Below the pieces are notes generated by a model. That model was not told the DNA's origin. It saw only the letters and a list, made by a program, of their open reading frames with translations, and did no database searches. A DNA stretch of 64,000 nt from assembly GCA_029747015.1 (NCBI GenBank), contig JAKOGI010000144.1, positions 455,001-519,000 of the forward strand, given 5' to 3'. Of this stretch, positions 1 to 11,545 are shown in pieces (the first letter of the stretch is position 1; each line of letters opens with the position of its first letter). This stretch comes from Carnegiea gigantea. Its lineage: Eukaryota; Streptophyta; Magnoliopsida; Caryophyllales; Cactaceae. The position numbers were made by a program, and so were the translations under genes.

Positions 1-1039
1 TTCCAAACAAGGGTTAATCCTTACTCTCCATAAACTTCTAAACAAGGGTAGGCAACTTATTCTTATTTACTCCTCCTTAGAGTTAAACCAAAGAAATGAA
101 AAGCCCAGAGCTCTCTAATTCAGAGACCTCACACCATCTCCGGCTTCCTCTTATCTGTAATTTTCATTCTAGAGATCTTCTCATCCACCGTTCATCTTCA
201 AATTTTTTCGTTGCAAATGCTATGGCTCATGGTATCTTGCTTGAATTTAGCACTAATCTTCAAGATTTGAGATTTACTCATTAGATTTTCCTCAATTTTG
301 TCACGGTATGTTTCTATTGCTTTGAATGTATTCATTCTTGTCTCAGTTTCGCCCTAAAAACTGAACCTCTTCTCATGGCTTCTGGGTCGCGGACTTTGCC
401 GACCTGGAACGCAACCCACCTCGATCTGGGTCGTCTTCGACCGCGTTTGGGGACGAACGAACCCGGACGCAGTTCCATGCCCCGACCCGCGATCTATGAA
501 GACCAATCCAAACGTCCCTGTTGTATCTTTGAAGCAAATCTCCAATTTTCAAGCCACTATAATTTTTGCATTGAAAGATACGAAAATTTTCAAGCCACTA
601 TCTGTTGATGCTTTCTAAGTGTAGACTATCTAATGGCTTTTTGACACCAAATCGTATCCTTCTCATCTGATGATGCTTTTCGCTTGATACTAGTAATGGG
701 TTAGAATTTTAGATTCAAAGAATTAGGAAATGGAATTATTTGAAGGATTTGTACTTTTATTATTATAGAAGAAAGAAAGAGTTGTGAATCAGGCTCACAT
801 AAATGGTGCAAAAGAGGAGAAAGTAAGAGCAAGAAGGAGGTGTGAATTGTATTATTGTAAGATATATTATATGATTATAATGTATTCACATGCATTGAAT
901 TTTAATATCTTTGTAATTTCATTTTGCAATTTCTAACATATGTCTGATGGGCTATACTATTTGATATAACCCCTGGTAAGAGAACGATGGGTGATTTCTA
1001 TGCGCACTACTTCAATTTGCAAATTAATGCTATCATCAA
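1..1039. other. Non-coding DNA, no gene recognised
   Basis: Short open frames occur near 96-284 and 375-608, but none resembles a known family and codon use is not convincing. A 15-base phrase containing 'caagccactat' recurs around 548 and 589. The stretch could hold promoter or 5' leader sequence of the downstream PDRG1-like gene, but nothing in it proves that. Confidence 0.5.
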
Positions 1040-1155
1040 CTTGTATTAGATGATGATGACGATGATGATGATGATGATGATGATGATAATACCAGCAGTA
1101 GCAACACCAACAACAATAACCAAATACATATATATACACATATATATATACACAC

Positions 1156-1219
<64 letters not shown>

Positions 1220-1351
1220 TTCATTTGATTTCATGTTGTTGCTGTTGTTGTGTGTGTGTGTGTGTGTATATATATATTGGTATATACATTATTAGTATGC
1301 ATATACTATGTATATATTGTACCCACACCAACACACAACCCACACACAGTG

Positions 1352-1382
<31 letters not shown>

Positions 1383-1598
1383 TGTCATTATATACCTATA
1401 TCCATTATCATATTATATACACCACACCACACCACACACACACACACACCCACACACATATATATTATATATATATTGTACAAATATATAGCATATACAT
1501 ATGTGTGTGTGTATATGATCATATAATATAACACAACACATCAACACACATACACACATATATATTATATATACACCATCTATTATATATATATATAT

Positions 1599-1629
<31 letters not shown>

Positions 1630-2317
1630 ACACACACATATGTATATGTATATATATGTCTACAAGTATTATATATATATGCTCTACATAATATATAGAT
1701 AGCACACACATATGTATATGTATATATTATATCTACAAGTGTGTGTGTAATATATTAAAAATAAAAATAATTTTTAAATTAATTTTTTTATTTTTTTTTG
1801 ATATTATATATATATATATGTAGATATATATACTATATATATATATTGTAGTATATACACACAGATATATATATATATATATATATCTATATATATATAT
1901 ATCTATTATATATATACACACAACAACTTGTAGATATATATCTATACCATATACATATGTGATATATATCTATCTACAAGGTGTGTATATATCTATATAT
2001 AGTTGTTGTGTATATATATATATATATAGTATATATATACACACATATGGATATGTATTATATATATCTATATATCTCAAAGTGTGTGTGTCTCTGATAT
2101 ATCTATATATATTATATAATTATATATACTATATATATATATATAGTTAACATATATCATATACACATATAGATATATATCATTATATACATCTAATACA
2201 TATATACATATATATCTATACTATACACATATAGTATTCTATATATACACATATATATATCTATATTATATATGTATGTGTAATAATATAGTGATGGGTG
2301 TGTCTTGGTGGTGTGTG

Positions 2318-2386
<69 letters not shown>

Positions 2387-2390
2387 GATA
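1040..2390. repeat. Compound microsatellite/minisatellite block
   Basis: This block is about 1.35 kb of almost pure simple repeats: (GAT)n at about 1048-1088, (TA)n at about 1129-1214 and again near 2322-2362, long (TG)n and complementary (CA)n tracts between 1250 and 1460, and a terminal (TGTA)n at about 2362-2386. A larger unit is embedded: a 37-bp phrase ending in 'tctacaag' occurs at about 1629-1666 and again at about 1702-1739 (period near 73 bp), with degenerate copies near 1941-1980. All open frames here are low-complexity translations, not genes. Confidence 0.95.
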
Positions 2391-2758
2391 CTATTTGAAC
2401 TATTCGAAATCCATTAAATTTGGTACTTCTAGTTTGATGTTAATCTATTTTTGGCTTATGATGGGGTAATGCTGGTTTGGTTTGGGAAGAACAATTCTCA
2501 AAATGCAACTCTTTCGGAATATTTAGTGTAGTGCAGGCATTGATGGGGTTGTTAAATGGAGAAAGACTTGGCGCAAGAGTAGAAATTCCAGGTCTTTTGG
2601 GCCAAATCCCACTTGTGCAACTATTTGAGCTCTTGTTTTATATGTGCATACATGAAGGCATGTTATTTTTTAGTTCGTTTGTTGTATGCAGTTACTTGAA
2701 CTGTTGATAAGTTATCTGGGCAATTATTTAGGTGATTTTTCTGAAGAAATGAATTGAG

Positions 2759-4880
2759 ATGGATGGGAATGTGAATGAATACCAAGAGATATTAACCAAG
2801 TTGGAAATTGAAGCTGAGCATCTACTTTTAGCCCGCCATCAGGTCAAATTCTTATCCACGATTATCCTCCTAAGTTCAGTTATTTTGTTATAACTTCCAA
2901 TTGACCAAGATACTTTATATGGTTTAAATGAAATTTATACTTGATATGTTAGGCTCCAATGATTGTTGAATACTTATTATTCCCACTGGCTTGAGGTTTT
3001 GCCCTTCAACTTTTTACGGATCTTGTATGCTCCCTAACTAAAGCAGTTCATGACCTGATTCTCTGATTTCTTATATGTGATCCTTCTGGCATAGGTTTAA
3101 ACATCGGCTGAGAATTAAGATAGTATTTGGCATTCGCTTTTTTACTCAAAATGAAGGCATGCTGCCAAAGACTTTCTCCGGGGGACTACGGTCATCAGCC
3201 ACTTGGGGGGGGGGGGGGGAGATTCTTTCTTGCATCCAGGGATTAACTTAGGACATATCCATTGATGCTAAGATAAGACCTAAGGACTTTCTGCTTCCAT
3301 GATCTGTGGAAGTTGTATTCGACAAAAGCATAGGCTTTTTTTCTTTTGTATTCATATTGTTTTTCTTCTCGAACTGAAGTATATCCTATGTGTTTTTGGT
3401 TGTTGCCTTGTTGAAGCAGCAACACCTCCCCCCCCCCAAAAAAAAAAACCATCATGATTTGTCAATTAAGAGTCAATTATACAGAACTCTTAGCTTTTAT
3501 AAGCCTGATTTGAACACTCACTATACTTATGCACATTACAGTCTGCAACATTTTTCATCTTACTAATGCAGGTTGTGCAGAACGACAGGCTGAGGAATGC
3601 GAACAGGGAAGCATTGACATTGACAGCTCTTAGGAAGAAAGCCCGCACAACAAAAACTAGTGTGCCTTCTCCATTTGAACCTATTATGAAGGAGATTGGG
3701 GGCCTTGGTTCCAAACCATTGATTCAGGAGGTCTGTACAACTTGCGAAAACCATGATCCAACTAAAGATACATGGATGATGCTTCCTGGAACTGACATTT
3801 TTGCTGTGACACCCTTTCATGCTGCTCATACCATTTTAGAGAGAGTTGCCTTGACTTATAGCATTGTTGGGGTTTCACGTTTCATTTTATCTCTTATATA
3901 TGCACGCTTGACTCTACATCCCACCTCCCCTCCCTCTTCTTTCTCCTTGTGCTTTTTTTGTCTTGCTTTCCTTGCAAACAAGCAGTCCAGCTCTTAAAAG
4001 ATGGAGACCTTAGCCTGATGAGTGTAAATTAGCTTGATGATTTTAACTTACTTTTTAAAGTTAGTATAGTTAGAAATTACACATTGAACCATTGTGCTGC
4101 CAAAACCTGGAGCATCCTTTAGAAGCAACACAACTCTAGTCTGTGTCTGAAGCTCATAAATGTGGCACTTGCCGCCTTTTTTTTCTGTTTTTTTTTTTTT
4201 TAAATGAACCAAAGTAGAGAATTATTCATATTATTCTTGTTGATTTTATAAAAAAAGGGATTCAGTCTTGTAATGCAAACTGACAAATTTTATTGGAAAT
4301 CTTGTATTCGTTGAGTGATGGTGAGCATTGAGTCCCATGGCTCTCAGTTTGTGCTAAGCTGAAGTGTTTGCCCTTTCTTGCCAAAAAAAGGGCGTGGGAA
4401 ATGGGATGGTTGAGAGAGGGGGGCTGAGGCAGCAAGAGGGAGAGCAAGGGGGAAGAGTGCGAGAGAGGGAGGGGAGGGGGGAATGAGAAAGAGACTGAAC
4501 TGAAGGGGAATTGGATTATTGAATCTTTGTGCCATGCCTGATTTGTGGAGGCTCGATATCCAAAATTCATCCTGTCATCATGTTGCAGCAAGTTAAATAA
4601 CTTCGACTGAAGCCTCATTCAGTTTCATGTAACATGTGAACAAAAACAAAGCTCCTACAGCATCAAACTTGTAATGCAGGTTGTGCCATTGCCTATTGTA
4701 AGCTTTATTGAATTTGCTATTGGTTCTGTTGCAGATCAAGAACGGCTTGACTTTGAGGCAAAGAAGCTCCAGAGTATTGTGAAGGACCAGTCACTCATAA
4801 TCTTGGAAAAAGGGGCTCTTTCAGACAAGATCAGCCGTGGGATTCTAAGGTCTTTGGTGACGTTAACTAACAAGAAATGA
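2759..4880 (+). CDS. PDRG1-like (p53 and DNA damage-regulated protein 1 homologue), three coding exons
   Basis: Predicted small protein of the PDRG1/prefoldin-beta-like family, known in plants as 'P53/DNA damage-regulated protein'; the family is linked to the R2TP/prefoldin-like co-chaperone complex. Exon 1 is 2759-2842 (MDGNVNEYQEILTK..., ending LLLARHQ) with a GT donor at 2843. Exon 2 is 3572-3844 (NDRLRN, ALRKKARTTKTSVPSPFE, TWMMLPGTDIF, FHAAHTILE). Exon 3 ends at the TGA at 4878-4880 (DQERLDFEAKKLQS...). The family normally joins HTILE-R/K directly to DQERLDF. Here the only GT after exon 2 (3845) is in phase 0, while the expected acceptor at 4733-4734 needs phase 1. An acceptor at 4678-4679 restores the frame but adds 18 residues. 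Exon 2 also carries a small duplication (EALTLTAL). A further 3' UTR exon is possible near 5687-5940. Confidence 0.82.
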
Positions 4881-6752
4881 CCGCTCTAGATGAAGAGCTG
4901 CACATAAGAGGTAAACTATATATCTATCCATTATGTTCTGGAAATACTATTCCAACCTTAAAATAGTGAAATATCATTTTGTAATGTATAGTTTGGTGTT
5001 GGTGCACCTCTTGGGACCCAACATATCCAAGTAGTTCGCTTTGGTTTTGTTGGAACTTCCTAAAGATCTGTGTTACTGTGTGTTCAAGTTATGGAGTTCG
5101 TCACTTGAAATGTAATGCGATATACCTGGTTTTTGAATATCTTTTTCAGGGTCTGGGCCTATAAAAAGTTGCAGACTGCTTCAGGTTATGGACTTTTACT
5201 ATCATTGCTTGGATCAAATATAAGAAGTCCCCTTTGCCCAAGTACATAAGAAGTATTGGGAAAAAGACAAAGGATAAAAGACAAGTAGAATTACTCTCTA
5301 TTTTCTGCATTACTAACATCTGAGGAGTCAAGAATGCTGGACCTTCCCATCCTATGGCCTTTTTTTGAATGAAGAATTTATCAGTAGGTAGGTGAAAGGT
5401 GGAACGTGTGAATATCTGCTTAACTCTGAATTTGTATGCTTTAGTTACTTGGGAGCCTGAGTATCACTCAAAGAGGACTTTTTAAGTTCTAAGAACCCAC
5501 CAGCATGATGCACATATGATATATACCCCGCTGTCACTGCTGGTATGGTTCTTATGTGTCATTTCCATGGCTTGTAAGAAATAAATATTTGATGTTATGT
5601 CTTTTGGTGATTGTTAAGGATTTGCTCAGTACTTAACTAGAGTGGCTGTACTGTAGTTATGTGCTCATTTTATGTTTCTCTTTTCAGATATCTCATCTTC
5701 GGCGGCCTCCGAGGTAGAAGTACTGGGGTTGGAAAGAATTGTTGTCAAAACAGGAAAATCAAGTTATCATTCATGTAATCGATCACATGACTGGAATTTG
5801 TGAACTATTTTTTCAAAAGAACTTTATGAAACGAGTGAGAGACTGAGAGCTGTCTTTAAGGTGTTATGTGAGTTTTGACTTTTGAGATCTCTCAACAGAA
5901 GTATTGTTTAAGTCATGTAACTAGGCACTCTTGTGATACTTCGGAAACCCCTGTGAATCATTTTTGAAAAGAATTTAGACCTTTTTTTTACGTAATTTAA
6001 TAATCTTAATTATCTCTTGTTTATTTCTTATAATTATTTTATTTTACACGAGATAATCTCAACTAATATGAATTGAAAAAAGAATTTACACATTTTGTAT
6101 AGAATTTACAACAGATGGTGAGCATGAAGCAGTGTTAACAGACTTTCAAGAATGCTCATCAATATAGAATGTATAGAAAGAACTTAAAAATTTGCCGATT
6201 AAGCATTTAGCCTTGATTTATAACTAATGAAATAACTTTAGTGTCTAGATGCATTAAACTCACACATACGTGGACACTAAAAGCTCATTGACACAATCAT
6301 TTCATTTTCGAAGCCAACGTGACTATTTAGGTTCTAACAAATTCAAATTTACACTCATATATAGTGGAAAAGGTTAGTTAAAATCATTTTACCTCAAATT
6401 ATAAATGAATTACCTTTCACAAAAATATTCAAACATATTAAATGTCTCCTACTTTACAAAAATAATAGAGGATAATTTAGCAATATATTTTACTTTAATT
6501 TTACTAAAGTTCAAATTGGAAAGGAAAAAGAAAAATAGTTTCTTTTAATAATCCGAGAAGAAGAACGCGCCAAATAATTAAACAGGTCAACCTTATACCA
6601 GCGGGAGTTGCTATTTGTGCCTCTACGAGTCGACCTCTAAAATCAGACCGTTGTAGGCAGAACCAGCGGCCAAACTTGTGCACCATTTGCGACTGTTCAA
6701 TTGATATTTCTCACTGCCACTGATCTTCTCTTTCCCCCCTCTCTAGAAGGCC
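4881..6752. other. 3' UTR candidate and intergenic DNA
   Basis: The sequence just after the PDRG1-like stop has a possible donor near 4912 and a possible acceptor at about 5686 (tttcag), so a spliced 3' UTR may run to about 5940. The remainder is AT-rich intergenic DNA, and the region just before 6753 is the likely promoter of the PORR gene. No other coding exon is recognised. Confidence 0.4.
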
Positions 6753-8016
6753 ATGAGATCTCTACTGTTCAAATTCAACAAAAACACCTTATTTTCTCCC
6801 CCATCATCGACAAACCCAATCCAATTTGGTCCATTCAACTCCTTCATACAAAGAAGATGGGAGAAACCAGCTGATACTGCACAAACCCGCCTAGAGAATC
6901 GATGGGATCTTAAGCTTGACAAGCTAACTACCCATATCAGGAAACTCAAAACTGCACTCCACCTGTTCGACTTAATGTCTAAACGAAGAGGCCCTTTTGT
7001 TTCTGTGCAGATTATGTCTCGGTGGGTCGATGTGGTGGGTCTTAATGTTAGCATGGGTGATTTTCTGCAAAAACACTCTCATGTTTTTGAGGTATTCACC
7101 CACCCACTTAAGAAGAATGTGTCTTGTAGAGTTATAAAAAGAATGCTGAGTTTGATCCAGGAAGAGAAGGCGGTGATAAGGGAATCTGAATTGGAAAATG
7201 TAAGGCGCCTGAGGAAGCTTTTGATGATGTCGAAAAATGGTACACTTACACGCTTTGAGACTGGTGAGTCGAGAATTGGGATTGCCTGAGGATTTTAGAG
7301 AGTCTATGTTGAGCAAGTATTCAGATGATTTCAAGTTGGTTCATCTGAAAGTAGTAGCTTTGGTGAAGAGGGATGAAGATTTGGCAGTTGCAGAGGTGGA
7401 GAAGTGGGGAGAGAGGGAATACAAGGAGAGATGGTTGAGTGAATTTGAGACCAAGTACACCTTCCCAATAAATTTCCCAACAGGTTCTGTGATCGAAAAA
7501 GGATTTAGAGGTGAATCAAAGAATTGGCAGAGACTGCCTTAGGTAAAGTCTTATGAGAAAGAGGGTAAACATAGTCATACAAGTGCAGGAATCGAGCGCT
7601 TCGAGAAGAGAATTGTAGGAATTATACATGAGTCTCTAAGCTTGACAGTTGAGAAAATGATGGACGTTGAAAGATTTGCCCACTTCAGGAAGGACTTAGG
7701 CACTGAAGTAAATGTGCATGAACTTTTGTTTTTGTTAAAACACCCTGGCATATTCTATATCTCTACAAAAGGGAACACTCAGACAATTTTTCTTAGAGAA
7801 GCATATAACAAAGGCTATTTAAGTGATCCCAACCCTATCTACATTGTTCAGAGGAAAATGCTGGACCTCATGTTGCTTGGTCGTTGTAACACTAAGGAGT
7901 TGAAATCTGAACGAGCAAGTGGCGGCAACGGAACAGATATAGTAGCGAATAAGAGTATGGATGGTACTAGAGATGGAGAATGGATCCTTCCACTGTTAGA
8001 GGGTTCTGATGACTGA
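6753..8016 (+). pseudogene. PORR-domain organelle RNA-binding protein, frameshifted and with in-frame stop
   Basis: Intron-less gene of the plant organelle RNA recognition (PORR, WTF1/RPD1-like) family, whose members bind group II intron RNA in chloroplasts or mitochondria. The start at 6753 gives a basic, Ser/Asn-rich N-terminus like an organelle transit peptide. The PORR domain follows with recognisable blocks: RRGPFVSVQIMSRW, FLQKHSHVFEVF, RLRKLLMMSK, ALRLVSRELGLPEDFR, VEKMMDVERFAHFRKD, LLFLLKHPGIFYIS and YLSDPNPIYIVQRKML. The frame changes near 7232-7250, where an AAAAA run in TCGAAAAATGG looks like a one-base insertion. A TAG at 7540-7542 replaces the usual Tyr in the LPYVK-type motif. 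After it the same frame stays open and family-like to the TGA at 8016. Two lesions suggest a recent pseudogene, but single-base assembly errors cannot be excluded. Intact length would be about 420 residues. Confidence 0.85.
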
Positions 8017-10760
8017 ATCGATCTTGTACTGGTGAGAATGTAGTTACCTTTCTGATAGCTCAATCTAGTTATCTCATAGCATACACACATTATCAAGTTG
8101 AGATGACATTCATCAGTGATCATTCTGGGATCTTGTCTATGAAATCTTCGTGGTGCTATTTCTAATTTAAAGTTCAAAGTCTATTAATTATAGTTTAGTA
8201 CTTTAATTAACCTCAATTTATTATTCAATCCTTAATTTGTAAATTAATTTTTTAAGGTCTATTTATGAATTTCATTTGTTTAATTTGTGAATTTATCAAT
8301 TCTGGGTCAAAGTATATAGATATTTCAAAAAGATTGTACTTTATTAACCTCAGTAGTTCAACTTCTTGATTAATCCTTTAAGTTGAGGTTAATTTACTTT
8401 TTCAGTTTTAATTTATGAGTTTAATTTGCCTATTTTAATTCTAAAGTTGTTTAATTTGCGGTTTAATTTAAATTAAAACTCAAAATACATAGATATTTCA
8501 AAAGGAGAACTTAACAATCATAATTTTATTCAAATTCTAAATTCGAAAACTCATTATTGAAAGAAGAAAGTGTGAACGATATCACTCAACCGCAATTATT
8601 ATTTTATTTCCGACACCCCTCCCCCAAATTCCTGACTTCGCCACTGCTCATTTGCCATATCAAACAGTAGGATTAAGGTCTTGCTCTCTTCATTCATAAA
8701 TAAGTATTTATCGATTTGTTCCAATCTTTTCTAGTCTTCACTGGTCTTTATCACTCATTCAAAAAAAATCCGAATCGTTTCTAATCCTTGTTTTTCAACT
8801 TTGCCATCAAAACTAAATCTAAAAACCAATATAGAAAATCAAAACCAAATCCATTACATACATACAGATGAGGTTCAGGCAGGAATCACATTTAGCACAA
8901 AGATTGAAGCAAATCAGAACAAGTTGAGCGAAAAACTACGACAGTCAACATCCTTTCCATTGGTTGCACTCATATGAGCACAAGAAGAAAACGAACAGGG
9001 GGAGGGGATCGACAATTACCATGCTTGTAGACGAACGCTGTACCGCCGGAGAGATACGAGCCTCCCTGTCGAGCGCAGCACCGTCGAAATCCAGCCAGAG
9101 CCCACCCAAATCCGGCACCGTGCGAAAATCCAGAGCGAAGATGTGAGAGTTTGTTGCGGTGCCCAGTTAGAGAGAGTAACAGAGCGAAGATTTGAGGGGA
9201 AAAGCAATACTGGAACCGCCGGCAACAGCCCACAGGCGCGCGAAATCCAGCCGACGGAGCAGTCGGTCGTTCGAACTGAGAAGCTAGACAAAGAAAGTAT
9301 GAGGGGAGGAGAGAGAATGAAATGTGGGAAATGATTTGTCTCTCGGCAGCACAACCCCCCAGGCTTACTTTTTAGAAAATAAAAAAGAAAATTGATAATT
9401 AATATTAACCACTAGATTTCCAATAGGCGGTTGTGATAAAAAGTTCTCACCAAATAAAAGGGTTCTCACCTAAAGAAGGAATCTTACCAGGACCATTCCC
9501 TTAATCAATTAGTTTAAATATGATAATAAAAATTACACTAATTATACCATCAACATATGAAGATAATAAAATGAAAAGTTTTAATAAGGAAATATTAACG
9601 AGTAAAAAAAATTTAAATAAGACTGATTTTTTTTTTAAAGTATAAATGTGAATACAATTTCCCCTCTCCCCCCAATAGTGAGATATATGTGTAATACAAT
9701 AAGACAACAAATTTATCAATTTTTTTATGCGCAATTAAGCTCATATTTAATAACAAATATAAACAAGATCTATTGGGATTTAGGTGAAAATTATTTATTG
9801 AAGTTTACAACAACTATATTTAGCTCACAAGTTTTTCAATCCGTCCTTTGATTTCTACAGGCTAAAATGGGAAATAAAAATATAAATTTACAAATATAAC
9901 ATAAATAGTTATACATAAGCGATAATATAATCAAGTTCTTTGTTCCATCCATCTTATCAACTCCCATCTCTATTTCCATTGTTAATCTCTTCATTCAAGA
10001 TTTTCCACAAATCAAGAACAGATTATTTGATTTTAATTCACCTTTTAATTCCGACATGTCGATACCTTTCTTTTCAAAGTTTTTGTGCTTGTATACCACA
10101 GGGGAAGAAAAACCTACAAAGGGTAATTGGGTTTTGAATTTTTCCTTATTATTATAGGTGACTCGAAAAAGAAAATCAATAGCATTCTAGATTATGAGTT
10201 CACTTTAATTCACTCCATTAATATTAATAATAAAAAAATGAAGCAGTTGATTGGCAGTCTTCCAACTAGGAATGTAAAAAACAAAAAATATTGCGGATTT
10301 TAATCTATTTATTTGGCCCTCTAAAATCATTCATGGAATAAAATAAGGTTCATCTTAATCGAAAGACCTTAATTCTTCTTAAGACGTGTGTGTGCATAAA
10401 TTTATCCCCAAAAAAAAAGAAAATACAAACATAATATTGTAGCATCAAAGAATTCTTGTGCACTAACAAAACGATGTGGTTATGTGGAAAGCTTATATCA
10501 TACTAATACGGTACATATTCTCACAAGCCACTTAGGCCTTTTTTTTGGAGGGGTCTTAAATCCTTCATTTATCAAAATCGAGCTACTATTGGCTTAATAA
10601 GAGGTAGAGCTCTTCCATCACAGATTTTCTTCACTTAGAAAACTTGAATCTGAGACCTCGCTTAACAGGAACAAGTGTCAAATCACTTGAATCACATGTG
10701 TTAGTACTTACTAGCCACCTAGGCCTTTATATATCAAAATTTCCAATATGACATATACAC
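8017..10760. other. Intergenic AT-rich DNA
   Basis: No protein family is recognised. A more GC-rich island at about 8960-9350 has overlapping short frames on both strands without conserved motifs; it could be a 5' leader or promoter. The phrase 'gttctcacc' recurs around 9443-9470. The rest is low-complexity AT-rich DNA with no supportable gene. Confidence 0.4.
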
Positions 10761-10764
10761 ATTA

Positions 10765-10766
<2 letters not shown>

Positions 10767-10862
<96 letters not shown>

Positions 10863-10892
10863 CGCGCACGCGCGCGCGTGTGTGTACGTGTG
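10767..10892. repeat. (AT)n-(GT)n-(GC)n microsatellite
   Basis: About 75 bp of (AT)n passes directly into (GT)n, then alternating 'gcgcgcacgcgcgcgcg', then (GT)n again. Strictly alternating purine-pyrimidine DNA with a GC core is a classic Z-DNA-prone sequence. Confidence 0.95.
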
Positions 10893-11545
10893 TCAACTAA
10901 GACTGCATACTTTCAAGTGTAGATATATATTACACATTTTAAAATTAATCGAGACTCATTCTTTTAAGTGCTATGTTAATGGAGGGAAGGAAATCGATTC
11001 AACATATCTAAGAAGATGATATTCGAAATGAAATCCATTATAGATGCACCAATGATTCAATTCCAAAATCCCCTCAAACACGTTAGAAATGACAACGAGG
11101 AATGAGAAACGATCCATAGAAAAGAGAAGAAGAAACAAACGGGCATATATAAGGGCATAGTGCCAATAACCCATAACGGTGGCGACAAGCAATTCACAAG
11201 CCAATGAATCCCCACCCCCACAACCACCCCCCCCAAAAAAAAACAAAAAAAAGAGGAAGAAATCAGAGTGACAAAGCAGAAACACTTAAATTGCTTTTTT
11301 TTGAGTACCAATTCATTGAACATTCAATAATGGCAGCTCCGAGCCAAGCATGAACAAACACGTAAATTCTTAAATGACAAAGCCAGACATTTCTGCCAGT
11401 CTCTGAAAACCACAGCAGAAAGTTATTCTAGAAGTTCAGGTATCCAGCATAATCCAGGAAACCCGAATCCAATTTTATTCAAAAACAAGCACTAAAATAG
11501 AACCCCTTAGATGCTTTAATCACAACGGCAACGGGCAGCTGAGAT
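10893..11545. other. 3' flank and probable 3' UTR of the HD-ZIP gene
   Basis: No coding family is recognised. The part closest to 11546 is the likely 3' UTR of the minus-strand HD-ZIP gene. A C-run/A-run pair (about 11226-11242) creates spurious open frames on the minus strand. Confidence 0.4.

Noticed and set aside
1036..1921. Many open frames rich in Ile-Tyr, Val-Cys or Met
   Set aside because: They are translations of (TA)n, (TG)n and (GAT)n repeats on both strands.
8964..9354. Overlapping frames of 60-112 codons on both strands in a GC-richer island
   Set aside because: No conserved motif on either strand; more likely a leader or promoter than coding sequence.
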